From UBA9620 sp965220695 (lineage in GTDB: Bacteria; Acidobacteriota; Vicinamibacteria; Vicinamibacterales; UBA8438): a DNA stretch of 64,000 nucleotides. Below are positions 47,018-53,964 of this stretch, in pieces. Each line of letters opens with the position of its first letter. Positions within the stretch are counted from its first letter, which is position 1. The position numbers and the translations under genes are program-made. Location: contig OZ244838.1 of NCBI GenBank assembly GCA_965220695.1, positions 806,001 to 870,000 on the forward strand, in the 5' to 3' direction. The notes under the pieces are model-generated. The model was not told where the DNA came from. It was given only the letters and a program-made list of their open reading frames with translations, and searched no databases.

Positions 47018-48139
47018 ATGAAACAGGCGCTGACATGCCTCGGAGTGGCGGTTCTCGCGGTCGTCGTTCTGCAGGCCGCGACGGGGCAGGAAAGCGAGGA
47101 AGTTCTCACGAACGCAGACATTCTCACGCTCACGGAGGCGGGTCTGCCGGCGGCGGTGATCGTGGCCAAGATCCTGGCGACGAGAACGGCGTTCGAGACG
47201 ACGGTGGAGCAGCTTGTGGCGCTGTCGGGGGCGGGGGTTGACGGAGCCGTGATCGCGGCGATGGTGGAGACAGGGTCGCGCGGAGGCCCGCGGGACGCGG
47301 CGGCGCCTTCTGGAGGGGCGCCCGCGGGCGGGGGCGACCGCGTGGCCCCGGCGCTGGATGCGGGACGGCGGGCGGCGCCCGGGGCGGATCTGCCGGCGCG
47401 TGCGGCGGGCACGGTGTTCCGCGACTGTGCGGAGTGTCCGGAGATGGTGGTCATTCCGGCGGGGTCGTTCCGGATGGGTTGCGTCTCCGGGAGGGACTGT
47501 TCTAACGACGAGCAGCCGCTGCACGCGGTGACGGTGGGGTCGTTCGCGGTGTCGAAGTATGAGGTGACGTTCGAGGAGTACGATCGTTTTACGGCGGCGA
47601 CGGGTCGCGAGCAGGCGGAGGACTTGTTTGGCTGGGGCCGCGGGCGGCGTCCTGTGATGAACGTGTCGTGGCAGGATGCGCAGGAGTATGTGGCGTGGCT
47701 GTCGGCGGAGACGGGCGTATCCTACCTGTTGCCGAGCGAGGCGGAGTGGGAGTATGCGGCGCGGGCGGGGACGACGACGGCGTATAGCTGGGGAAATGAG
47801 ATTGGCGACAACCAGGCCCATTGCATTGGCTGCGGCAGCCAGTGGGACAGTGAGATGACCGCCCCGGTCGGGTCGTTCGGCGCCAACGCCTGGGGGTTGC
47901 ACGACATGCACGGCAACGTCTGGGAGTGGGTGCAGGACTGCTGGCACGACAATTACCGAGGCGCGCCGACGGAGGGGAGGGCGTGGGAGAGCGGTGACGA
48001 CTGCTCGCAAAGCGTCCTGCGCGGCGGTTCCTGGAACCTCAATCCCAGGCTCCTCCGCGCCGCGTACCGCGACAGGAACCCCACCGACTACCGGAACCTC
48101 AACATCGGGTTCCGTGTCGCCCGGACGCTCACCCCTTGA
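47018..48139 (+). CDS. secreted SUMF1 / C-type-lectin-fold variable protein, copy C
   Basis: A 373-residue paralogue of copies A and B (ATG 47018). The helical domain and linker (residues ~24-125) are essentially identical to copy A. The SUMF1 domain has YEVTFEEYDRFT, NVSWQDAQEYVAWLS, AWGLHDMHGNVWEWVQDC and VLRGGSW; no FGE cysteines. The final block, NLNPRLLRAAYRDRN then PTDYRNLNIGFRVARTLTP, closely resembles the Asn-rich sequence encoded by DGR template repeats with A-to-N changes. Its stop is followed at once by a MITE-like repeat, which has replaced the hairpin flank seen after A and B. Confidence 0.85.
   Translation: MKQALTCLGVAVLAVVVLQAATGQESEEVLTNADILTLTEAGLPAAVIVAKILATRTAFETTVEQLVALSGAGVDGAVIAAMVETGSRGGPRDAAAPSGGAPAGGGDRVAPALDAGRRAAPGADLPARAAGTVFRDCAECPEMVVIPAGSFRMGCVSGRDCSNDEQPLHAVTVGSFAVSKYEVTFEEYDRFTAATGREQAEDLFGWGRGRRPVMNVSWQDAQEYVAWLSAETGVSYLLPSEAEWEYAARAGTTTAYSWGNEIGDNQAHCIGCGSQWDSEMTAPVGSFGANAWGLHDMHGNVWEWVQDCWHDNYRGAPTEGRAWESGDDCSQSVLRGGSWNLNPRLLRAAYRDRNPTDYRNLNIGFRVARTLTP
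48035..48106 (+). repeat. DGR-like variable region, copy C (closest to an Asn-rich template)
   Basis: Twenty-four codons after RGGSW. Codons 1, 15, 21 and 23 are AAC and codon 3 is AAT; codons 2, 6 and 22 are CTC, 11 and 19 TAC, 13 GAC. All six are derivable from AAC by changing only its adenines, the footprint of DGR mutagenesis. Confidence 0.65.
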
Positions 48140-48299
48140 CAGCCCGTGGTGAAAGTCCCGCGTCGCACCGAGACCGGCGCTGCGCCGGGCTGCCAAGGCG
48201 CGACGAGGGAGCGAATTGGGGCATTTGTGACCGAGGAGCAACGCCGGCAGCGCGGATGCAGCGCCGGTCGAATGCAGCGGCGACTTTCCCCACGGGCTG
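48140..48299. mobile_element. complete 160-bp MITE-like element
   Basis: Terminal inverted repeats: left CAGCCCGTGGTGAAAGTC, right (inverted) CAGCCCGTGGGGAAAGTC, 17 of 18 matching. It encodes no protein. Four partial relatives occur in this window (21089, 36328, 46707, 54565), so this is a dispersed family, probably mobilised by a transposase elsewhere. No clear target duplication is visible. It starts one base after the stop of SUMF1 copy C and cuts into the 3' end of a small membrane-protein gene on its right. Confidence 0.8.
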
Positions 48300-48505
48300 T
48301 TAGGCCCGACCACCAGCGCGATCACGGCGCCAAGCGCCAGTAGCACGAACCCGGCGGCCACGAGCACCAGAAGCACGATGGCCGCGAGCACGGCCAGGAT
48401 GAACCAGCCCGGGCGGTGGTCGCGCCGCGACGGCGGAGGGGATCGTCGTGGCGCGTAGCGTGGAGCCGAGGCGGACGGGCATCGTGCCTTGGCTTCAAGA
48501 CGCAC
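48300..48505 (-). pseudogene. small single-helix membrane protein, 3' end replaced by the MITE
   Basis: From ATG 48505 the frame gives a basic N-terminus (~33 residues, Arg/Pro-rich) and one long hydrophobic helix (WFILAVLAAIVLLVLVAAG and on). After ALGAVIALVVG the frame enters the MITE right end and continues as unrelated sequence. A truncated small membrane protein is likely, but its original end and family are unknown. Confidence 0.4.
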
Positions 48506-48515
48506 GAGTCAGGCT

Positions 48516-48839
48516 TCAACGGACCAGCCGTTCAAGCAGGATGCTGGACAGATCCCGGCGGGCGTCGAGAACCGCCGTTACATGAACGCGACCAGCATCG
48601 TATCGATAGATGATGCGCCAGGGCCCTTCGATCAATTCCCGGTAGATGAGAATGTCCACGTCTCTCAACTCGGGAACGATCCGGCCGCGTTCCGGGAGCA
48701 CGGCGAGCGCTTGGCAACGACGTTCCACTTGCTGGAGCGCCGTGAATGCATTTGCTGGATTTTCTTCGGCAATGAGCTCGACGATCCGTTCGAGGTCGAG
48801 TCTCGCGGCCTCGGTCCACAGGACCTGGAAATCAGCCAT
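48516..48839 (-). CDS. ParE/RelE-family toxin
   Basis: A 107-residue protein with the ParE layout: MADFQVLWTEAARLDLERIV at the N-terminus, ALAVLPERGRIVPELRDVDI in the centre and PWRIIYRYDAGRVHVTAVLD near the C-terminus. ParE toxins poison gyrase; RelE relatives cleave mRNA, and sequence alone does not separate them. It overlaps the Phd-type antitoxin gene by 8 nt. Complete. Confidence 0.88.
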   Translation of the reverse strand: MADFQVLWTEAARLDLERIVELIAEENPANAFTALQQVERRCQALAVLPERGRIVPELRDVDILIYRELIEGPWRIIYRYDAGRVHVTAVLDARRDLSSILLERLVR

Positions 48840-49110
48840 CCGTCGTAGCGGTCAAGCGCGCCTTGATGTCTGCGAACACCCGATCCTGGGGGGTTGTCCG
48901 CCCTGCCGGAATATCGGCCTCGCCCTGCACCATGAGCTTCAGCATGAGCAGTGCGTTCCGCAGGCGCTGGTGTGCGTCGAAGTCCTGGACGACAGCGCTG
49001 GCGGCGCCGCGCTGAGTCAGGATGATCGCGTGCTCGGTGGTCTTCATCTCGGCGAGCATCTGCGCCGCCTTGGCCTTGAACTCGCTCAAGCTGACGATTG
49101 CGGTGGTCAT
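48832..49110 (-). CDS. Phd/YefM-family antitoxin
   Basis: A 92-residue protein starting at ATG 49110 (MTTAIVSLSEFKAKAAQMLA), with HAIILTQRGAASAVVQDFDA in the middle, which is the Phd/YefM fold. It binds operator DNA and neutralises the ParE-like toxin whose gene overlaps its 3' end. Confidence 0.87.
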   Translation of the reverse strand: MTTAIVSLSEFKAKAAQMLAEMKTTEHAIILTQRGAASAVVQDFDAHQRLRNALLMLKLMVQGEADIPAGRTTPQDRVFADIKARLTATTDG

Positions 49111-49237
49111 CAAGCACCTCGAAAACAGTCCGAATTCGGGTCCGATCATACTGCATGCGGCCAATCCACGGGCCGGCCACCGAATCGGACTGTCAAGTGA
49201 CATCGGGAATTGGCGCTCTGATAGAGTGCGCCCCCAA

Positions 49238-49316
49238 GGGTTCCGCGTGGCCCGGACGCTCACTCCTTGAGTCTTCGCGTCTTTACCTCGGGGGTATAGG
49301 GCGGAGCCCCTCGGCT
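49238..49316 (+). pseudogene. 3' tail of a fourth DGR-target (SUMF1-type) gene
   Basis: Codons from 49238 read GFRVARTLTP and a TGA at 49268, matching the ends of SUMF1 copies A-C. The following bases keep the TTTACCTCGGGGG block and the GGGC-GGA-GCCC hairpin. Nothing upstream of 49238 matches the rest of a SUMF1 gene. It sits about 30 bp before the avd remnant, where DGR targets normally lie. Confidence 0.65.
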
Positions 49317-49346
49317 GTTGTGATTGCTCGGACCTGGTGAGAGGTG

Positions 49347-49690
49347 GTGAGCGACGAGTCCCCGGGGACGACCCCGTATCCGCGGCGGCGACCGCTCGCG
49401 CGACACGGGCCCGGCGTTGGAATCGCACCAGCGTGTTTTCTTGTGGTTGATCCCGACGGTGGAGCGTTTCCCGCGCAGCCAGAAGTTTCTGCTCGGCGAC
49501 CGGTTCCAGACCTCGGCCCTGGACGTGCAGGAGCGGCTGATCGAGGCGACCTACACCAAACGTCGGGGGGAGCCCCTCATCGCCGCCAATCCGGGTATCG
49601 AGACGCTCCGGTTTCTGTGCCGCCTTGCGCACAATTTGCACTACCTGGTCCCGTCCGAGAGCCGGATGCGGGGAATCCGCACGTCCGTGT
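49347..49690 (+). pseudogene. avd: broken avd: DGR accessory variability determinant (four-helix bundle)
   Basis: From about 49417 one frame reads FLWLIPTVERFPRSQKFLLG, DRFQTSALDVQERLIEATYT and ETLRFLCRLAHNLHYL, the conserved helices of bAvd-type proteins that assist the DGR reverse transcriptase. The plausible N-terminus (GTG 49347, VSDESPGTTPYPRRRP) is in a different frame, so a frameshift lies near 49405-49416. The C-terminal quarter is lost: after HYLVP the sequence enters a fragment of a PQQ-propeller gene. In intact DGRs the template repeat and RT gene follow avd; neither is visible here. Confidence 0.75.
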
Positions 49691-50050
49691 TGAGCCGCAG
49701 CATGGTCGACCCGTTGTAGAGCTGTGAGATCAGCAGGTAGTCGCCGCCCTTGACCGGCGTGGCGATCGCCATCCCGGCGCCCGCCTGCACCGGCTGCTCC
49801 CAGTACATCGCGCCCGAGACCGGGTCCAGGGAGACCAGCGCCGAGGCATGCCACACGATGAGCTGCCGGACCCCGCCCGCTTCGTAGATTACCGGCTGGC
49901 TGTAACCCATCTCGCCGGTCACGGCGACCGAGCGCCAGCGTTCCTCTCCGGTCCGCTTGTCGAACGCGATCACCATGCCGTCCGGTTTCGCGCCGACCAC
50001 CGCAATCAGCCGGTCGCCGTCCACGAGCGGAGCGCTGCTCACGCCCCAGG
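49684..50050 (-). pseudogene. internal fragment of a PQQ-like beta-propeller gene
   Basis: About 120 codons (WGVSSAPLVDGDRLIAVVGA to YNGSTMLRLNTD) are nearly the same as the central part of the intact gene at 55446-56810. Both ends of the homology are abrupt. The fragment took the place of the avd 3' end and whatever followed it. It is either a partial duplication from the 55-kb gene or the scar of a recombination with another copy. Confidence 0.75.
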
Positions 50051-50272
50051 TCGGCAACGGCGGCAGGGCTTGCCGTTCTTCGCCGAGCACGCGGTCGAGG
50101 AGCGTACCCACCCCTCCCGTCGTGGTATCGTCATCGCCGCAGGAGGCGGCAGGTCGCCCCCGCATTTCCACCGCACCGATGCCCGGCCGGTTCCCGGAGG
50201 GTCTCGGGTGTTGCGGCGTGCGGCGATCGACCTGTCGGTGGCGAGACTGAGAAGCATGGGGAGGCAGAGCCG

Positions 50273-50734
50273 ATGACGCCGGAGTTCGCGACGACACAAC
50301 TCGATTCGCAGCCCATCCTGGGCATTCGCACGACCATTCCGATGCGCGAGATCGGGAAGGTCATGGGGCCGTTGTTCGGGGAGGTGTACGGATACATCCA
50401 GCAGAGCGGCCAGACACCGGCCGGAATGCCCCTCGCCATCTACCACTCGATACCCGGCGAGACCGTCGACATCGAATGCGCGATGCCCGTTGCCGTGCCC
50501 ATCGCCGGCTCGGGCCGGGTCCAGGCCGGCGAGCTTCCCGCCGGGACCGCGGCGACCGTCACCCACATGGGGCCGTACGACGATTTGGGGCATACCTGGG
50601 CCGCGTTGACGGAGTGGATGAAGTCGCAGGGCCTCGACGCCGCGGGAGCACCCTGGGAGGTCTACGTCACCGACCCCGGCGCCGAGCCCGACCAGTCGAA
50701 GTGGCGCACGGATATCTTCTTCCCGGTTCGCTGA
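50273..50734 (+). CDS. GyrI-like / AraC effector-binding domain protein
   Basis: A 153-residue stand-alone GyrI-like domain: QPILGIRTTIPMREIGKVMG, FGEVYGYIQQSG, IECAMPVAVPIAGSGRVQAG, TVTHMGPYDDLGHTWAALTEW and the terminal WRTDIFFPVR. Such domains bind small hydrophobic ligands and are usually attached to AraC or MerR regulators; here there is no DNA-binding domain. It may sequester or hydrolyse a toxic compound. It lies in a toxin-antitoxin island but shows no link to it. Confidence 0.85.
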   Translation: MTPEFATTQLDSQPILGIRTTIPMREIGKVMGPLFGEVYGYIQQSGQTPAGMPLAIYHSIPGETVDIECAMPVAVPIAGSGRVQAGELPAGTAATVTHMGPYDDLGHTWAALTEWMKSQGLDAAGAPWEVYVTDPGAEPDQSKWRTDIFFPVR

Positions 50735-50836
50735 TAACGCATCGCCATCTTTCCAGACGAAGCAGATCCGCCGCTGTAGACCAGTGGCGCGGTGGCTCGA
50801 GGGCGCGCCCAGGGTCCGACACTTCGCGCTCGTTTT

Positions 50837-51034
50837 AATGACGCGGCAATCCCCGACCCGGTATTTCCAGAACTCGCCGAGCGTGGAGCCCTTGAGTGCC
50901 TCCCCGATGCTGCGCGGGTGGTCCAGCGCGGCCACGCGACCATGCAGGAAGGCCAGAATCCGCGGCCTCGGTTGCGGGTCGAGCTTGTTCAGGTCGCGCA
51001 CGGCGGCCTGGTCAAGCTCGATCGTCCACGCCAT
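50837..51034 (-). pseudogene. C-terminally truncated RelE-family toxin
   Basis: About 66 residues of a RelE toxin survive (MAWTIELDQAAVRDLNKLD, then LGEFWKYRVGDCRVI). The C-terminal strand with the catalytic Arg/Tyr residues is missing and the frame runs on as noise. Just beyond, at about 50733-50795, the frame shows RRICFVWKDGDA, a piece typical of HigB toxins, so two toxin genes appear to have been joined by deletion. The first 23 nt overlap the RHH antitoxin gene. Confidence 0.7.
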
Positions 51035-51248
51035 GGCGTTTCATCACGTCTTCGAGTGGCAGGGCGTGAGACTTTCCGGCACGCAGGTCGATCAGCCGTT
51101 GTTCGGCCAGGAATAAATCCTCAAGATCGTCAAGGTGTTCCCGGATGGCCGCGACGATGTAGAAGGTCTTGGTCCGCCCGGTGCGAGCCGCCAACTGGTG
51201 CAGGCGTTGGGAAACGTCATCGGGCAAGCGGAGGGAGACAGCGTTCAT
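51012..51248 (-). CDS. ribbon-helix-helix antitoxin (RelB/CopG type)
   Basis: A 78-residue protein starting at ATG 51248: MNAVSLRLPDDVSQRLHQLA, then GRTKTFYIVAAIREHLDDLE, a classic RHH antitoxin. It is complete although its RelE partner is truncated. It overlaps the toxin start by 23 nt. Confidence 0.85.
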   Translation of the reverse strand: MNAVSLRLPDDVSQRLHQLAARTGRTKTFYIVAAIREHLDDLEDLFLAEQRLIDLRAGKSHALPLEDVMKRHGVDDRA

Positions 51249-51437
51249 GTCGAATTTCCTGTGTACTGGTTGCGATACATGTATCACGTTTCGCGTGCAC
51301 CGCCCACCCGATCTTGCATGCGCTGAATTGCAAGCGTGACTTGCAGCGGCTACTCAACCTGGAGAATCACCAGCGCATGATCCATGGATTGCAGGAAATC
51401 CGTAGCGGCGGCTGCGGCAATACGGAGCACGGCGTGG

Positions 51438-51662
51438 TCAGCCGATTCGATCAAACGCGTCGCGGTTGGCGATATCGACCCGGAATCCTCCGCTGCGCCA
51501 GGTCGGCAACGGCGGCAGGGGTTTCCGTTGTTTGCCGGCGGTCGGGGGTGCGGGGAGCGCACGGCGGATCGCCGCCTCCACCAGGGCGGACATCGTGATT
51601 CCACGCCGCGCCGCCTCTTCGCGCAGGCACTGCATCACGGAATCGTCGATGTTGAGCGTCAT
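51438..51662 (-). CDS. orphan ribbon-helix-helix (VapB-like) antitoxin
   Basis: A 74-residue protein (ATG 51662; ATG 51680 is an alternative). MTLNIDDSVMQCLREEAARR and GITMSALVEAAIRRALP form the RHH domain; the tail (RKPLPPLPTWRSGGFRVDIA) is the type that occludes VapC-like toxins. It ends early at DAFDRIG compared with relatives I recall. No PIN-domain toxin follows, so it is an orphan or a remnant. Confidence 0.65.
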   Translation of the reverse strand: MTLNIDDSVMQCLREEAARRGITMSALVEAAIRRALPAPPTAGKQRKPLPPLPTWRSGGFRVDIANRDAFDRIG

Positions 51663-51683
51663 CTTCACAAGGAAAGCCATAAC

Positions 51684-52010
51684 ATGCGGCGCTTCGACGA
51701 TGCCTGCGTCGCGGTCTACAAGGAGCAACTCGACGAGGACGGACAGGTGGATTTCAAGGGCAAAGCCAAGACGTTCGTGCGCGCATACGGGTTCCTTGCC
51801 TCGATCCTGCCGTACACGCACGCCGAATGGGAGAAGCTCTCGATCTTCCTGAACTTCCTCGTACCGAAGCTCCCCGCCCCGGTGGACGAGGATCTGTCCC
51901 AAGGCATCCTTGAGTCCATCGACATGGACAGCTACCGGGTCGAGAAGAAAGCGGCGATGCAGGTTCACCTGGCGGACAGGATCTTCTCACTCACCTACGA
52001 GGCCACGTAG
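51684..52010 (+). pseudogene. C-terminal fragment of a type I restriction enzyme R subunit (HsdR)
   Basis: About 100 codons match the region near the C-terminus of HsdR: DACVAVYKEQLDEDGQVDFK, FVRAYGFLASILPYTHAEWE and DLSQGILESIDMDSYRVEKK. The helicase and nuclease domains (about 900 residues) are missing, and so is the extreme C-terminus. It is the scar of a former type I restriction system; no hsdM or hsdS is in the window. Confidence 0.75.
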
Positions 52011-52142
52011 GGATGTCGAGCCGGCTCCGGGTTCGTGAGAAGACTTGCAGCGTTCGGAGGACGAGCAGGGCAGCGGCGCTGGAGGCGCTGTCGCGCTCTC
52101 TGACGCGACCGCCCCGTTTACTCGTCTCAGGAGGTGGCGCTT

Positions 52143-52361
52143 GTGACAGATCTACTCAAGGAGGCGTTCGCAGAGGCCACCCGTTTGCCCGACGACGAGC
52201 AGGACGCCTTCGCGCGATGGCTGATGGACGAGCTCGAGTCCGAGCGGCACTGGTCCCGGTCGTTCGAGACCTCACAGCGGCAGCTCGCCAATCTCGCTCG
52301 GGAGGCTCTCGCAGCGGATCTGGTCGGCCAAACTGAGCCGCTCGACCCCGACCGGCTGTGA
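52143..52361 (+). CDS. small antitoxin-like protein
   Basis: A 72-residue protein starting at GTG 52143, 8 nt after AGGAGG. VTDLLKEAFAEATRLPDDEQ, FARWLMDELESERHWSRSF and GQTEPLDPDRL match a family of small proteins found immediately upstream of RelE- or PIN-type toxins. The expected toxin gene is absent: an IS21-end remnant follows. Confidence 0.6.
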   Translation: MTDLLKEAFAEATRLPDDEQDAFARWLMDELESERHWSRSFETSQRQLANLAREALAADLVGQTEPLDPDRL

Positions 52362-52511
52362 AGTCCCGCCGCACCAGGCGCTTCCATGAGTGCCGGGCCG
52401 GCCTCCAGCGCCCGCGCGACCGACAGCATGACCTCCTCGGCCCGCACCGTCTCGGCGTTGCCCAGCGCCCGCGCCAGCGCCCACCGGCACTCGTCTCAAC
52501 GTTGTGATCAA

Positions 52512-52570
52512 CCAGGGGTGGGGGAATTTACGATGACCGCAGGTGGGGGAATTTGGAGTGACCGTTGACA
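52512..52570. mobile_element. remnant of an IS21-family terminal repeat
   Basis: Two spaced copies of GGTGGGGGAATTT, each followed by a TGACCG block, end in GTGACCGTTGACA. Read in reverse it begins TGTCAACGGTCACTCC, the typical end of IS21-family elements. No istA or istB sequence is next to it, and it differs from the ends of the element at 43327, so it marks a second, lost IS21 insertion. Confidence 0.65.
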
Positions 52571-52675
52571 GGGCGACCAAGGACGCCGTCGCTGACTACA
52601 TCGAAGGCAATTACAATCCGTACTGACCTGCCCCCAGTGGACGTACCAGTTCTTATGGGAGAGCTGCGCTCATGT

Positions 52676-52948
52676 TCATGCAACCTCGATCAGCGCGCGC
52701 GGGTTCTTAGCCGCGATGAGCAAGAGCGTTCGAGCGGCGCCCGACGGTGCTCGCCGGCCCTGCTCCCACTCCTGCAGCGTGCGGACCGAGACCCCGAGCA
52801 GCTCAGCGAATCGCGGCTGCGAGAGCCCAGTCCCTTCCCGAACGGTCGCGACCGACGGCACTGTGGTGATCCTGCCGTGTTCGCCCAGCTTGAGTTGACG
52901 AAGCCCCTCCAGGATCTCCGCTCCGATCTTTCGCTTAGGCGCCGCCAT
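52676..52948 (-). CDS. HigA-type XRE antitoxin
   Basis: A 90-residue protein with an XRE helix-turn-helix: TVREGTGLSQPRFAELLGVS and VRTLQEWEQGRRAPSGAAR. The EILEGLRQLKLGEHGR N-terminus is typical of HigA2/NadS-type antitoxins. It lies downstream of its toxin gene with a 14-nt overlap, the reverse (HigBA) order. Confidence 0.88.
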   Translation of the reverse strand: MAAPKRKIGAEILEGLRQLKLGEHGRITTVPSVATVREGTGLSQPRFAELLGVSVRTLQEWEQGRRAPSGAARTLLLIAAKNPRALIEVA

Positions 52949-53252
52949 CGATCTCCTCCTTGATCTTCTTCAAGATGTGCCCCGGGATGCTCTCGGCCTC
53001 ATTCTTGGCGTACAGCGTGAGCATCCATATTTCTCGCTGTCGAGACCGCAGGTAGTAGATGACCCGAATCCCGCCGCGCTTGCCGCGCCCCGCGATCCCC
53101 CACCGAATCTTACGGACCCCGCCGGAGCCGCGCATCACGTCACCCGCTTCCGGGTTGTCGGTCAACGCCTGCTGCAGTGCAGCATACTCGTCGTCCGACA
53201 GATACTCGTGGACGACGGACGTGAACAGTGTGCTCTCGACGAACGTCAGCAC
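52935..53252 (-). CDS. HigB/RelE-type toxin
   Basis: A 105-residue protein: MLTFVESTLFTSVVHEYLSD, GGVRKIRWGIAGRGKRGGIR, VIYYLRSRQREIWMLTLYAK and the tail HILKKIKEEID. This is the HigB2-like RelE group that cleaves mRNA on the ribosome. It precedes the HigA-type antitoxin and appears complete. The 290 bp beyond its start, to 53543, contain no gene I can support. Confidence 0.88.
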   Translation of the reverse strand: MLTFVESTLFTSVVHEYLSDDEYAALQQALTDNPEAGDVMRGSGGVRKIRWGIAGRGKRGGIRVIYYLRSRQREIWMLTLYAKNEAESIPGHILKKIKEEIDGGA

Positions 53253-53543
53253 TCTGGATCTGAATATACGTCAAAGACGTAGGTCCGTCAAAGGCGGGCA
53301 ACTGGCGCTCACACCCTGGGCCGTGACAAGGACAATCCTCCGACTCTGCTGAACAGCGTCAATCGCCATGGATGGTACCGGTTGAGCGCATCGCGCAGTC
53401 ACCGATACTCTCGTAGGAGGGTAGTGTCACGATGTGCGTGCAGAATAGTTTGCCGACGACAACGCCCAGGACACGGACTCGTGCGGCGCGTGTCCGGCGT
53501 GAGCGGCAACGTGGAATCGGCAACAACATGGCCGGTAGTGATG

Positions 53544-53957
53544 TCAGCACGCAATGACCCGTACGTGGCCCTGAGCGCCGTACTCCAGGATTCTGGCGTC
53601 ACGAGTCGCGAGCACGTACCCGAAGGCACGTGCTGTTGCGATGATGATGCGGTCCGCCGGATCGTGAGGCGGCGTCCCCGGCAGGGCGGCCGATGCGACC
53701 AGCACGGACGTTGGCATCGCGGCCAGCGTTACCGAGGGCAACTCGCAGAAACGTTGGAACCAGAGACCGGGATCGAGCGCCAGCGCGATCTTCCCCTTCG
53801 CCGCGAGCATTGCGATCTCCCACGCTGTGATGGGGGACACGACCAGGCGTGCCCCGTGGCGGTAGGCGTCTTGCAGTCTGCTCGCGGCGGGTTCGCGCAA
53901 GGGATCGTTGTGTGCGGTCCAGATGACGGCGCACGTATCGAGCAGGAAGTCGGTCAT
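53544..53957 (-). CDS. PIN-domain ribonuclease toxin (VapC family)
   Basis: A 137-residue PIN protein: FLLDTCAVIWTAHNDP (first Asp), SPITAWEIAMLAAKGKIAL (Glu), PHDPADRIIIATARAFG and LATRDARILEYG (remaining Asp residues). VapC toxins cut tRNA or rRNA. It starts 7 nt after the stop of a DUF7662-like protein that must be its antitoxin. Confidence 0.9.
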   Translation of the reverse strand: MTDFLLDTCAVIWTAHNDPLREPAASRLQDAYRHGARLVVSPITAWEIAMLAAKGKIALALDPGLWFQRFCELPSVTLAAMPTSVLVASAALPGTPPHDPADRIIIATARAFGYVLATRDARILEYGAQGHVRVIAC

Positions 53958-53964
53958 GGGGTCG

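Noticed and set aside
40693..48139. The SUMF1 copies as true formylglycine-generating enzymes for the sulfatase-fold protein at 9486
   Set aside because: The cysteine pair needed for FGE activity is absent and that protein lacks a clear CxPSR-type sulfatase motif.
49200..49320. DGR template repeat (TR) at the fourth 3' tail
   Set aside because: Only the conserved tail after the variable block is present; no Asn/AAC-rich block precedes it, so it is a target remnant rather than a template.
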